A model generated the notes under the pieces. That model saw only the letters and a list, made by a program, of their open reading frames with translations. It searched no databases and was not told the DNA's origin. DNA of 64,000 bases, from NCBI GenBank assembly GCA_027627225.1, contig CM051025.1, forward strand, positions 70,654,069-70,718,068. Direction: 5' to 3'. The DNA comes from Congeria kusceri. Lineage: Eukaryota; Mollusca; Bivalvia; Myida; Dreissenidae. The translations under genes and the position numbers were made by a program. Of the stretch, positions 36,001 to 46,954 are shown in pieces (position 1 is the stretch's first letter; the number at the start of each line of letters is the position of its first letter).

Positions 36001-39000
36001 ATCGTTTGTTTCCGTAGTCACTTTGATTTGTCTATACATATCTCAACAATACCACAACTTAGATCGCTTTACTTCTTTACTTTCAATGTGATATATAAAC
36101 AAACAAACAAACAAACAAACAAATAAACACATAGATAAATAAATAAATACATAAATACATAAATAAATAATAAATAAATAATAAATAAATCATAAATAAA
36201 TAATAAATAAATAATAAATAAATAAATAAATAAAAGCCTTTCTGCAACTATCATACAGAGATATATCTGGCAGCAACGAATAGATTCGAATTTGCCGCCA
36301 CCAACTTTCACATGACGCGTTGTTGGTTTGTGTCACAAATTTCTACATACCCCTTTAATACAGTACTTCACATTCCCCTTAGTCGGCTAAATTTTTTGCT
36401 AAGTTTTCCCAGCTAATTGTGAGACCATGTTCCTGTTTAGTGTTTATAATGACATGAAGCCTAGTAAGTTTACTTTGATGCCAGGACTATGTTTTGATAA
36501 ACGGTAGCGAAGCTCTTTAACCATAGCTCTGAATGTGACAAGGTGTTGATATTTAGACTAGTTTCCGATGTTGCTTTGTTTGGCCGAGGGGACGATTCAT
36601 CGTTTCAATTCAGTCTGGAAATAACAGTCGTAGAGGCCAGATCAGTTGGAAATGACTGAGTGTTAGCTTTGTGTGAGAAAATGAGGAAATGGGGATGTGA
36701 GATATTTAACCTACTTTGTAAGTACAGTTCACATACTAATAGTTATAGTACTGCCATTTACGTATGAGGAATTAAGGTTAAGTGTATTTTGTAAAGCTCA
36801 TGTATTGGGTGTAGCTAGAAACAGTGTATAGCTGTGTTAATATACTCGAACATGCATCAATAATAGCGTTCAGAGAATCATAAAACTAAAAATGTAAATA
36901 AATGGGAAATTTATATTTATAAACTTACTGTTAATTTGAATAAAAATTGTGGTTACGATTTATTAACGATTATTAATAAATGCATTTTTCTATCAACTTC
37001 TTCAGTAGATATTATTTAATCTGTAAAAAGATGCTACATTTTTAATAGATAAAATGTTATGAAAGAAGATTCGGAATACGTCGAATTGTTATTCGCGTAA
37101 CATGAATACACAATTTGCAGTACTAATTATACATAGGAACCCTTGATATATCATATTTCTACTGATATAATTTAAAATCGTCATAGTCTAATGAATTTTT
37201 ATGTTTGCGTTATCAAAAATAAAGTCTTAACATTTGAAAATCGCTGAATGTTCCCTGACTATTGCTTTTTATTGGGATACACAGCATAAATGCTTATTTA
37301 ACTTCAATTCGTTATTATATTAGATAGCTTACATGAATGGTATATTACCGGTACTATAAATAACAATATAGACTCGTCTGATACATAATAATTTTAATTC
37401 ATTCCCAAAATTATTTTCTTACATTGTTAATTTGTTAAATCGGCTTGACAAATTCAGATAACAATTATGTTTACCTAATTTATTTTGGTTATTCATATAT
37501 CACTGGTGGAAACATGGAGCTGTATGATTGGTTTATTCACAGCATAGATATTAATGATAATTTTTTTAATTAATAAATTTATCTCAAATTAACTTTTAAG
37601 TCCGAGAAGTTTTCTTATAGTGTCCGAAAAATCTGGGGTCCAATAAGTCTCCTAATATTGGTGGGGACCAAAATATCTGGGGTCTGAGAAGTTACGTAAC
37701 CGATCATTTTTGCCGTCTGTTTAGGTAATTTTTAAATGACATCTCAATATTAATTTCAACGCCGATTGTCTTTTTTAAAGAAATTTCTTGTTAATTTTAA
37801 CTTACAGTATAGCATTAAACGTCCGTGTTCTGTCCCGTTATAGGGGTGTGTTCACGAACAAAAAGCGGTCGGTTAACCAGTTCTCGTTGTTACAACGGTC
37901 CATTATTAAACGCCTGCAATTTAGTACTTTTGGTCGATATCAATAGCACACGATATCATGATATGCATGCTATTTACTAAATACGTGATGCACGCTGATA
38001 TCCATGTAAAATCCAACGTTAAAAATCGAATCGAAGAAAAACACTGAAACAAAATCGAGACAACTACTGCGATTCCAGCTCGGCTGCACGCGGCCCTGGT
38101 ATGTAATATTAAAACACGTTTTTGCGTACTCGATATACAGAGTCCCGAAAGATGGGTTTACTATATACGACAAAAATACGATTTTATAGTACATTACCAT
38201 TTTGTATCGGTTTTATTACTCTAGATGTATGTTTTTGTGCTACACTAGCAACAATACACCTTTATTTCGGTCGTTTACGAGTGCGTAGGACTTTAACCAA
38301 TTTTTCGGGCCTCTGCAGACGTTAACGACCGAAAATACATACAGTAATTATGTACTGTATGTCTGAACCAATAATCCAGTGTTACTGAAGGAGTTTTATG
38401 AATAAAAAACAACAACACAATACTATTTGAATTGCCATTCCCTAGCTTCACAACCTTTACCACGTGATCTGTTCTGTTAACTACGTCAATAGTTAAGCAT
38501 GTGCTATCCTAGTGCAAATTATAGGATAAAATGTTATATTAATTTGCATACTTTTAACATGCGCGGAAACGTCTATTATGCCCATGTGTGCAATGCTTCG
38601 ACAATCTGTGAACATTACAGGAGCTATGTCAATGAAAAGGGCTTCAAGGGATTAATTTCTTTAAAAATCTGAAATTGAGATATTAAAACTAGTATACTAA
38701 TAACGGTTAAAATAAAATATATGTAATGGGAAAAGAGTTTTCGCATTCTGAGATACAAAAACAAAAACAAATATGGGTCGTGTTTGTTTGGCCCTAATCA
38801 TGTTTACATTTTGACGTCAGAATTATGAGTATTTTGTATAACCACATTTTACATATATTTCTTTACAAAGCAGAAAAGCGCAGTTGGTCAAAGCGCTGTC
38901 TACTGTCATTTCGGTGTATGGCTGCTAAGTCGTGAGTTCGAAACCCGATTGGGGTGTTAGCATTTAGCTGATTTGTGTTTTTCAAAATCTCATTATGAAC

Positions 39001-42000
39001 AATACCATTTATTTTTATTTAATGTACATATCTTAGCATAGCGCATTTCTATAATCTAATATCTTTTACAGTGCAAAAGGAAACCAATTTTTCGTTGACA
39101 TTGTCCCTTTAAAGCATATATGAGCCGCGTCGTGGGAAAACCGGGCTTAATATATGTGCGTAAAGTGTAAAGGACGGCATTTTCCGCTTTTATGGTATTT
39201 TCTGTTTCAATGAAGTCTGTTCTTAACATAAATCCACTTTAGGTGGAAAGTGTCGTCCCGGATTAGCCTGTGCGGACTGCAGAGGCTAATTCGGGACGAC
39301 ACTTAACGCACATGCATTAAGCCCGGTTTTCCAACGACACGCCTCTATTATGTATTTAAAGGCACTATCTCTACAAAAAAAAGATCTCCTTCAGCAATTC
39401 TAATGTTATTATTTTATATAAATGAGCAATACAAGGCGTATTAACTATAAATAATTTGCTACATTATGACAATTTTGATAAAAATAAAAATAAGCAAAAT
39501 ACTTGAAAAAAGAGAACCCAGAGTGGGTATCGAACTACGACGACGGAGTGGTAAGAACAAAGTAACAATCGACAGCGCTCTAACCAACCGCACTATTCTT
39601 ACAATTATGAAATATACATGTGCACACTATGACTTTCCGGTGGTTTATAGGGAAATTTCAGTGATATAAAAAATTGGTAATTCACTGTTTTAAAACAGTG
39701 CAAATAACATTGGAAATTCACTGTTTAAACAGTGAAAATTACCACTTTGATAATGGCACTAATTTTTCACCGGGAAGTCGGAAAATGCCAAAATAAGACA
39801 GCATAGAAAAGGAAAGAAAATTTCGGTAGAAAATCGACTATTTTTTTGTTCACTCGTGATCATAGAAAATATACATTTTTACTCGTGGCTGCGCCACTCC
39901 TGAAAATACATATGTATATGATCACTCATGAATTCACATCGATATTCTACCGAAATCAACAATTTAAATATCCTTTATATAATGAACCCACAAATCTGAA
40001 GCCAAAAGAAAACTAAAAAAATGCCGACCAACACGACCTAAATTATATAAAGCTTTTTTTCTCAGAATGCATAAACAATTTTTCTTTTATATGTACATTA
40101 ATTTTATCTGTATTGTATGCCAATATTAATATTTAAATTTCAGATTTTATACTGCAGTCGGGGCCATGTTTGTAGACATGGTCCTTTTATTATCTTAGTT
40201 TCTTTACACCAATAAATAAGAAAGATAGAAACAGAACAGAACAGAACATTTTATTTAAGACTTGTACAAGTACATCGTCTACAACACATATGAATATAAT
40301 ACATGCAATCAACACGACATAGCTTAGTTTTAGATTAATATTTATCACATGCTATACCTTGTTTTCCGTGTATTACAATACAGCCATTACGAATATTTTT
40401 TATTATACGCTTTTCAATGCTGCACCACTCGTGAAAATATCATTTTCTATGAACACTCGTGAAATAAAATACGATCTTACACAAAAATCAACAAATATTC
40501 TCTATTTATTTTACACATGTGTAAGATCACATTTTGAGCGTTTTCATTGGCTACATATTCTTTGAATGACCAATCGCATGACGTTATTTTGGTGAAATGA
40601 CGTCGTCAACTTGAAATGACACAACTTTGACTACTTACTTATATATTTTTGTAAAATTATAAGGGGTTTAAAAGCATGTGATTTAAAAGATCCGACACTC
40701 GTTGTCGTTTCATACCATATTTTATTAAACTCGTCCAGGGTATTCGTAAGAGAGCTTGCCAAAGGCTCGCTTACTAACAAAATTCCTGAACTCGTTTAAT
40801 TAAGTATGGTATGAAATGACAACTCGTGTCAGATCCTATATATGCAATTCATTCTAACCAATGAATATTTCGAAATTTGGATGGACCGTGTGTTATTTAT
40901 TAACGAAAGTTAGTGCGTTTCTAACATTCATAGCTTCCTTTATAAACTTACAAAGATTAATAACATCTGTTTTATTCGTTAATTTGATATGTTGCGGTTA
41001 CGAGCTCCAGAGTATACTCGTACTTGGATTTCAACGTGTAGGTTACGATAATCATGTAAATTGATCATGGTATCATGTTAGCTGTTATATTGAACTACGG
41101 TAGTTGTGAAAAATGATCACCGAATTTTTCCATGTTTTTAGTTATATTGACATTATCCAAAACAATGGCATTTATAATAACAAATACAAATGTTTACTGT
41201 ATTAAGTCATGAAACAGTAATACGAAAATCAAGGCTGTAAAACGGAAACATGAATCGAATAGAAATATTCAACTAAATGTTGTTTGAAATCGAAATCGAA
41301 TCGAATGGAGCCATGGCATAATCGTTGCAGCTCCCGTTACTTGTTATCTGTTAGGTACTCATCGACGGTACCCGCGCTGTTGGCGTTCTGGTAAAGAAGG
41401 ATGGGCGGGAACTCACAGTCCGGTGCCGGAAGGAAGTAGTGCTGTGCGCAGGCGCAATCATGACCCCGCAGATCCTTCTGTTGTCAGGGATAGGCCCGAA
41501 GCAACACCTCGAGGAAGCTAAGGTATGCTTAATACTGCATAACGATCATTGTATATTTTAATGACTGTAAAACGATTTCTTGATTTTATAATGACTTTGT
41601 GATCACGGACTGAGTGTTAAATATATAGAAATGTATTGTTGGTTGTGATATTTCGTAAGTTAGTGGATATTTTACTGACGCACTGGTAAAAAGTTTTCAT
41701 TAGTGTTTTATACAATGTATGACAATGTTACCCTTGTTAACCATGTCGTGATCACTGTCACAACTAATGAAAAACTCTCTGGGTAAGACATGTGATAACG
41801 GCTTGAACAAGATTAAGGCTTGAACAATTACTTTGTCTGTCGGTAGATCTCGGTGGTGGCGGACCTTCCTGTTGGAGATAATCTCCAGGACCACCTGAGC
41901 CTGCCCGTGGTGTCACCGTGCACCAGCACCGACTTGTTCACTAGGAGTGCGCTGTTCAACCCCCGCAATATCATGTCATATCTGTGGTCCGGTAGAGGTA

Positions 42001-45000
42001 CGATAATTATATATACGCTGTAATCATGGTCCAGTGGTAAGGCACTGGCTTCACGAGCCAGTTTCGAGCCCCGCTGCAACCTAACCTACTTATTCGTCCT
42101 TTGCATGAGACGTTAAACCTAGGTGTAGTGTACTAGCTGTTGCTTCACACCGAACTCTGGAACGAGGCGTCTCCTGTATATTGCACTATCTTGCACTATC
42201 CCCCGTTACCCAACTAAAAAGTCTTCTGGGGGCAATTGCTTTATGGGAGAGAATCCCGGTGCTATCGAAAAAAATTCACCTCACACACGCACACATGTAG
42301 TATCAACCAAATGATGTTATTTCTTATGTAAACCTTGAAACGAAGGACACACATATATATCTCAGAGAACGGTTTGGATTACATACATAACAAAATTTCG
42401 ACACAGTGTTATACGGAAATACGCTACAAGATTTCTCTTATTTCAAGGTTGGCTGCGGTCTTCTCCCGTGACGGACCTGGCGTTCTTCCGGTTAGGCTCC
42501 GACACGCCCCCGGGGATGCCGGATATTCAGTTTCACGTGGTACCAATGGCTTTTGAGAAGGGGCAGAGAGAAAACGCTGAGAAGCAGATGGATTACAGGG
42601 ATGAGGTGGGTTGAATGGGCCCTAAAGGTCGTATTTATAGGGTGTGTGTCCATGTTTATGGACTAATCTTGAAGTAACTGCTGCACGAGAAAAACTGAGA
42701 ACAGGCAGTTACTTAAGTGCTCATATTAAGTTGCATTTGTAGTCTGATATGCCTCCTTCGATTGATATACACATATCAGCCCGTACGTCTGTCAGTAAAT
42801 CAAACTGTGTCATGCCCCTTCGAAGCAGCGGGGTTTATTGATATACACATTTCAGCCCGTACGTCTGTCAGTACACCAAACTGTGCCATGCCCCTTCGAA
42901 GAAGCGGGGTTTATTGATATACACATATCAGCGTGTACGTCTGTCAGTAGACCAAACTGTGTCGTGCCCCTTCGAAGAAGCGAGGTTTATTGATATACAC
43001 ATGTCAGCTCGTACGCAGGTCAGTAGACCAAACTGTGTCATGCCCCTTCGAAGAAGCGGGGTTTATTGATATACACATATCAGCCCGTACGTCTGTCACT
43101 AGACCAAACTGTGTCGCGCCCCTTCGAAGAAGCGAGGTTTATTGATATACACATGTCAGCTCGTGCGCAGGTCAGTAGACCAAACTGTGTCATGCCCCTT
43201 CGAAGAAGCGGGGTTTATTGATATACACATATCAGCCCGTACGTCTGTCAGTAGACCAAACTGTGTCGTGCCCCTTCGAAGAAGCGGGGTTTATTGATAT
43301 ACACATATCAGCCCGTACGTCTGTCAGTAGACCAAACTGTGTCGTGCCCCTTCGAAGAAGCGGGGTTTATTGATATACACATGTCAGCTCGTACCTCTGT
43401 CAGTAGACCAAACTGTGTCGTGCCCCTTCGAAGAAGCGGGGTTTATTGATATACACATATCAGCCCGTACGTCTGTCAGTAGACCAAACTGTGTCATGCC
43501 CCTTCGAAGAAGCGGGGTTTATTGATATACACATATCAGCCCGTACGTCTGTCAGTAGACCAAACTGTGTCGTGCCCCTTCGAAGAAGCGGGGTTTATTG
43601 ATATACACATATCAGCCCGTACGTCTGTCAGTAGACCAAACTGTGTCGTGCCCCTTCGAAGAAGCGGGGTTTATTGATATACACATATCAGCCCGTACGT
43701 CTGTCAGTAGACCAAACTGTGTCGTGCCCCTTCGAAGAAGCGGGGTTTATTGATATACACATGTCAGCTCGTACCTCTGTCAGTAGACCAAACTGTGTCG
43801 TGCCCCTTCGAAGAAGCGGGGTTTATTGATATACACATATCAGCTCGTACCTCTGTCAGAAAAACAAACATTGTCGGTCTCGGCTGGCCGTGACTCATTG
43901 AGAATTCATTAACAGGGTAACAGGCCAAGGTCAAACCAATAATTGTAAGTAAATATAAACAAAGTGAAACTCCCGCCGCTACATCAGCAGGATAGAACTC
44001 TTATTAGGTGATAACAAAATATATGTTTGTTTCAGGTTACCCGACCTACCCTAAAAAAATGCCCCGTCCCTAGAACATTTTATTGGATTTGTCAGATATA
44101 TTTTTGTTTTATTTACCTTTTGTCAATGATTAAATGTGTTTTGGGATAAACAAGTGTTATGGTTTGATAGCATCGACTTATAAACAATGACTAAGGATAT
44201 TACTGATATGTTCTGAATATTTATTCTGTTTTAGAATACTTCAAGTTGACCGCTTAGCAAATAATAAAAAACAAAAAAATATCCCGACCTACCTGTCCTA
44301 ATTTTTGGGGGCATGTAACCTGCAACAAACATATTTTTTTACGCCTTTAGCAGCGCAAGGTCCTTTAATTTATAGCAAGGGACCAATTGCCATAACCAAC
44401 ACATAACACACACATGAATAAAACTGGGGTCACCGCCGCGGATCGGTCAATGCAAAGCATTGTGGGTTTAAATCGGTTTACGGGCGCACGAATCTCACAC
44501 TTGGTAAAACCCTGTCCGGATACTAGTAATTGGACAATGGCTGAACCCTGTCCGGATACTAGTAATTGGACAATGGCTGAACCCTGTCCGGATACTAGTA
44601 ATTGGACAATGGCTGAACCCTGTCCGGATACTAGTAATTGGACAATGGCTGAACCCTGTCCGGATACTAGTAATTGGACAATGGCTGAACCCTGTCCGGA
44701 TACTAGTAATTGGACAATGGCTGAACCTAGGTTGTTGTATGTTAGCTCACCTAAGCTATTGGTATATGGGACCTCCGGCGTCCTTCAGAATAGAGACTTC
44801 ATTCGTCATCCAATCTTCACCAATCGTGTACAGTTTGTGTATGAACGTAAAGCTTTAGGTGAAGTCGAATAAAAGCATGATCGGGCCAGAAACACCAGAG
44901 TTATTGCCCCTTGCGTTTTTAAAAATACATCAAGAAGTTATCAGTGATTGGCTGGCACACACGATTTTTTATTCAATGTTGACCAAACTTACACGGTTTG

Positions 45001-46954
45001 CGCATGACCATAAAAATTAATTGATAAAATTTGATTTCCAACAGTTGCAAGACTTGCATGCAGTTATTTGTACATGCAACATTGATGTCTTCAGAGCCTG
45101 CATTACATCATGTATAATCAGAACATACAATTTTCAAAGAAAAAGCAAAACTTTACCTTATAGCACAGCCATCGCAATTATCGCATTGCAACTAGTTCTC
45201 CAAAACTGTTTGCGAAAAAGACAGTAAAATCTACTGTTTCTGCATTTTCCAGTATTGTCAATGACTTAATGAAAAAGGGTCAGGTAAGAATATCGAGATA
45301 AATGATTTAGCAAAAAACCCCACACATCCACTACCCAACACGTACTTTAGTTAGCCAATTGCACTAAGCGATGTTTTAAATCAAAATTGATCCTATTCCC
45401 CTCTGTGTATTATTGAGATTCCTTAATTTTCAAACCTGTCACAACAGTATGGTCTTCATCTGTACCAGTTCTCAGGTGAGCATTAACATGTTGAGTTGAA
45501 TAGAAAATAAACAGTTTATAGTCTATTCTTTCCAGCCATTTGTGATATGATATTATGAACTTTTAATACGATAAGAATTAACCAAAGTATCAGTACACGA
45601 ACTTATTGGACACACATACCACTCTGTACAGATATTTACCGATTACCTGGCATCAAACGCCAAGAACTTTGGGACCAGACAGGCGTTCAGCATTTGCGTC
45701 ACGCTGTTGCATCCGAAAAGTACCGGAACTGTCCGCCTGAACACAGCAGACACTACAGGCCCGCCCCTTGTGGACCCTAACTTCTTGGCTCGTCAGGAAG
45801 ATGTTAATATATGTGTAAAAGGTAAGCAAACGTGAAACCTTATATTAATTGTTAGCATTATCTCCCTTTGTGTGTCAACTTCCAAAACGGCAATACAGAT
45901 ATTTTATATACTTCCTTTATAGACAAAATTAATGTTATATGTCATGCTATTAATTAGTGTTTCTCAAATTTCACTGTAGTTTAGCTGTATTCTTTTATGT
46001 ATTTTAAAAGTTAAACATTCCTTGAATTTATACTGTGTTCTTATGGCAGTAAATTTTAGAGACAGTTTGTTTACTTAAAAAAACAACAGGTTATTTTGTG
46101 AAACGAGATTGTTTTTTAATCAAGTGATCAGTAATTAGTATCCGTTGATAGGCTTTTGTGAAATACCCAGTTGTTTGCCAGCACGGTATGTTATTTGTCC
46201 ACGTCACGTATCTCATGCCCAATTGCATGTCTGATATAAGGCATACGAGAAGCCCAGCGGTTCCTGGACACCAAAGCCATGAAAGCCATCGGAGCGGAGT
46301 CGAGGAATATCGAGAGAGCGTATAAGCCCATATTGTGGCAGCATGCATATGACTCGGACGGCTACTACGCGGAATTCCTGCGTCACTTTGCAAACACGTT
46401 GTACCATCCGACGTCAACGTGTAAAATGGGCGCCGTAGATGATCCGTCAACCGTCGTTGATTCGCAACTAAGGTATTTTATAATGCCTTTGCGGCATACT
46501 AGTACAAGAAATAAGACGAACATAAGATGAATGGCCTCATTATGGAGAAGATTAAAAATATACATTAGATCATGAAAAAGTCGTATACAAATAAGAAATC
46601 AATGTCATCGCTTAAAAACACAAGACAAAATCGAAAGATTTCTTATTGACGGTTCTGTTATTGCGCAAGTGCATAGATCTAGAACCATTATTGTGTTCAA
46701 ATGTAAGCCCATATGGACTGCATCTCCGTTTTTCATGTTGTGCTTTGATAATTATACTTCCGTTGTTGTTTTTGTTTTGTTGCAGAATAAAAGGGTTCAC
46801 CAATCTTCGCGTGGCGGACGCGTCCGTTATACCGGAAGTTATATCAGGAAACACGAACGCCGCCTGCGTAATGATCGGGGAAAAGGTCGCCGATCTAATT
46901 CGTGGAATCGACTCAGTGCGTCACTTCCGGAAACCAGAATTGTCCAAGCTGTGA
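24062..46954 (+). CDS. GMC oxidoreductase (glucose/choline dehydrogenase-like flavoprotein), complete
   Basis: Eleven coding exons: 24062-24134, 30885-31093, 31396-31597, 31725-31853, 32122-32246, 41355-41522, 41847-41997, 42448-42605, 45632-45821, 46241-46472 and 46786-46954. Phases agree throughout; total 1806 nt (601 codons plus stop). The FAD-binding GAGSAG motif is at residues 26-31. The first GMC signature is [13 protein letters not shown] (101-113) and the second is [15 protein letters not shown] (279-293). The active-site region has HPTSTCKMG (His about 524) and SGNTNA (Asn about 568). The family oxidises alcohols or sugars using FAD; the substrate here is unknown. No signal peptide is evident before YDYIVVGAG. 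The start is the first ATG after an in-frame stop. Intron 1 (6.75 kb) holds a large inverted repeat and intron 5 (9.1 kb) holds another gene. Confidence 0.94.
25501..27130 (-). pseudogene. RecQ-like DNA helicase 3' part, left arm
   Basis: The minus strand from about 27130 encodes [19 protein letters not shown] followed by [15 protein letters not shown], which is helicase motif VI of the RecQ type (QxxGRAGRxG). A degraded zinc-domain start follows ([18 protein letters not shown]). After AT-rich sequence, a likely last exon from 25844 to 25501 begins after TTTCACAG, includes [19 protein letters not shown] and ends at a stop. The Walker motifs and the rest of the helicase are missing. No start codon is present and the pieces are separated by stops, so it is a gene remnant, not an active gene. 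Confidence 0.6.
27230..27358. repeat. (ATT)n microsatellite
   Basis: ATTATTATT with ATC interruptions lies in the spacer of the large inverted repeat. Long frames on both strands here are artefacts. Confidence 0.9.
27962..29371 (+). pseudogene. RecQ-like helicase 3' part, right arm
   Basis: Inverted copy of the left-arm remnant without the GRAGRSG exon. It keeps [19 protein letters not shown], breaks at a stop after a 34 bp difference, resumes with [18 protein letters not shown], and contains the [19 protein letters not shown] exon (about 29014-29371). A deletion has removed the original C-terminal end of that exon. Confidence 0.55.
32803..33790 (+). repeat. ~1 kb direct repeat, upstream copy
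   Basis: It begins TAGCTAGCAACC..ATAGCTGTGTTAATATACTC and ends CTTTTTTAAAGACATTTCTT. It is closely similar along its length, with small gaps, to 36812-37792 in the same orientation. It contains its own short internal echo (TCTGGGGTCC / TCTGGGGTCT about 50 bp apart). No TG..CA ends or primer-binding site were seen, so it is probably not an LTR. Confidence 0.85.
34586..34690 (+). promoter_or_regulatory. Core promoter with three TATA-like boxes
   Basis: TATATAAGAG occurs at 34611 and again at 34641, and TATATATTTAAGAGC at 34676, each followed by related sequence (GTGTCACTTT / GGCACTTTC). A CCAAT word lies at about 34586. The intronless gene starts at 34727. The three boxes look like a small internal duplication of the core promoter. 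Confidence 0.6.
34727..35542 (+). CDS. Intronless 271-aa protein with a possible divergent C2-like domain
   Basis: One uninterrupted, GC-rich frame from ATG (34727) to TAG, lying within intron 5 of the GMC gene on the same strand. Residues 1-100 are polar. A 10-residue unit, [10 protein letters not shown], is exactly duplicated at about 106-125 (two identical 30 bp blocks at 35042-35101). Residues about 160-260 ([20 protein letters not shown], then [17 protein letters not shown] and SKWTLP) have the strand pattern of the second half of a synaptotagmin-like C2 domain, but calcium-binding aspartates are not evident. The domain call is weak. It has its own TATA promoter and poly(A) signals. A lack of introns fits a retrogene. 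Not recognised as a named gene. Confidence 0.75.
   Translation: MNLIRRIRSCGKLDRREAMENLCSPQGGSADNTDSCVHLLRDDALFRGIGTPPRNFRRLSVTELIVKSETLSSSENLFPLIDKTKYSQPSSSGEDKRENGTLDDTDELEISKYFKDELEISKYFKDNDAFEPDDPQHFKCCSLEESMDPCFRIGCLSKYDGDMMSMGVEFKVEGSDLYDLSVKAFLKPGNIQRQTVRLSRDTSEPPSSNDEKLLFNDLYPETLQRLSLVVSVFENKGKFTKTKVLSKWTLPMNGLESGTPRQEWQKINTEA
35642..35715 (+). repeat. Duplicate of the CDS end and 3'UTR start of the intronless gene
   Basis: GGCAGAAAATAAACAACGAG..TAGGTGGT..GTCGAACAAGATGAATC repeats, with changes, 35516-35585 (GGCAGAAAATAAACACTGAG..TAGAGGTGGT..GTCGAATAAGATTAATC). The first copy contains the stop codon, so the duplication is of the coding end plus UTR. Confidence 0.75.
35748..35847 (+). 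terminator. Poly(A) signals of the intronless gene
   Basis: AATAAA occurs at about 35748 (GCAATAAACATTTC) and again at about 35841 (GACAATAAAGTTTATT), about 200 and 300 bp after the stop. Either could serve as the cleavage signal. Confidence 0.5.
36090..36236. repeat. (AAAC)n/(AAAT)n microsatellite
   Basis: AAACAAACAAAC passes into AAATAAATAAAT with TAAATAAATAA register shifts. Confidence 0.9.
36812..37792 (+). repeat. ~1 kb direct repeat, downstream copy
   Basis: Same sequence as 32803-33790 in the same orientation, with scattered substitutions and short indels. The two copies bracket the intronless gene and its promoter. Confidence 0.85.
38646..39113 (+). mobile_element. TIR element with central tRNA-like module (copy G)
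   Basis: The left end AAGGGATTAATTTC and the right end ATTGTCCCTTTA are approximate inverses. In the exact middle (38878-38950) lies a tRNA-like stretch, GCGCAGTTGGTCAAAGCGC..GTGAGTTCGAAACCC, with a good B box. The length of about 468 bp matches copies C, D and E. Confidence 0.5.
39122..39345. mobile_element. Palindromic MITE with ACCGGGCTTAA-type ends
   Basis: The inverted ends are GAGCCGCGTCGTGGGAAAAC and, as complement, GAGGCGTGTCGTTGGAAAAC; both continue CGGGCTTAAT. The inner part is a second palindrome, GTGTCGTCCCGGATTAGCC against GGCTAATTCGGGACGACAC. It sits between two tRNA-module elements. Confidence 0.85.
39357..39600 (-). mobile_element. Partial TIR element with tRNA-like module (copy H)
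   Basis: The left end AAAGGCACTATCTC resembles the family end. On the minus strand 39517-39598 reads GTGCGGTTGGTTAGAGCGC..CGTAGTTCGATACCC, a tRNA-like A/B box pair. The right end was not found. Confidence 0.4.
39700..40840. repeat. Cluster of hairpin-forming MITE-like repeats
   Basis: TTCACTGTTTAAACAGTGAA at about 39717 is a perfect palindrome. 39822-39957 folds as TTTCGGTAGAAAATCGA against its inverse around a GTGGCTGCGCCAC centre. 40425-40480 is a half copy of that centre with CACTCGTGAAAAT. 40688-40836 folds as GATCCGACACTCGTTGTC..TTTCATACCAT against its inverse around a GCTTGCC..GGCTCGC centre. Confidence 0.7.
42010..42290 (+). mobile_element. tRNA-derived SINE in GMC intron 7
   Basis: The head TGGTCCAGTGGTAAGGCACT has an A-box pattern. 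CTGGC-TTCACGA-GCCAG forms a perfect anticodon-like arm, followed directly by TTTCGAGCCCCGC. The body continues with GCATGAGACGTTAAAC and ends near GAGAATCCCGGTGC and an A-rich stretch. The variable and T arms are shortened, so it is not a functional tRNA gene. Confidence 0.7.
42746..43862. repeat. 76 bp satellite array, about 14.5 units, with higher-order pattern
   Basis: The unit runs CGAAGAAGCGGGGTTTATTG, then ATATACACATATCAGCCCGT, ACGTCTGTCAGTAGACC and AAACTGTGTCGTGCCCCTT. Spacing is exactly 76 bp (for example 43277 to 43353). Variants alternate: ATGTCAGCTCG units occur as units 4, 6, 9 and 14, and GCGAGG units precede units 4 and 6. It fills part of GMC intron 8. Confidence 0.9.
44013..44342. 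mobile_element. MITE with GTTTCAGGTTAC inverted ends (copy 2)
   Basis: GTTTCAGGTTACCCGACC at 44029 and the complement GTTGCAGGTTACATGCCC ending at 44326. The interior resembles 9231-9543 (ATTTTATTGG..TTGATAGCATC). It lies in GMC intron 8. Confidence 0.75.
44511..44726. repeat. 36 bp tandem repeat, six near-identical copies
   Basis: The unit CCCTGTCCGGATACTAGTAA-TTGGACAATGGCTGAA is repeated six times without visible change, so it is recent. As 36 is a multiple of three, an open frame (44414-44872) reads through it with a 12-residue period. There is no other sign of coding and it lies in a GMC intron. Confidence 0.9.

Noticed and set aside
32803..37792. LTR retrotransposon with 1 kb LTRs
   Set aside because: The direct repeats lack TG..CA ends, no primer-binding site or polypurine tract is evident, and the interior encodes no gag or pol, only an unrelated intronless gene.
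42746..43862. CRISPR-like regular array
   Set aside because: The units are contiguous 76 bp repeats without unique spacers, in a eukaryotic intron. It is a satellite.
44414..44872. 152-residue frame with [12 protein letters not shown] repeats
   Set aside because: A 36 bp intronic tandem repeat with no splice or promoter support; it lies inside a GMC intron.
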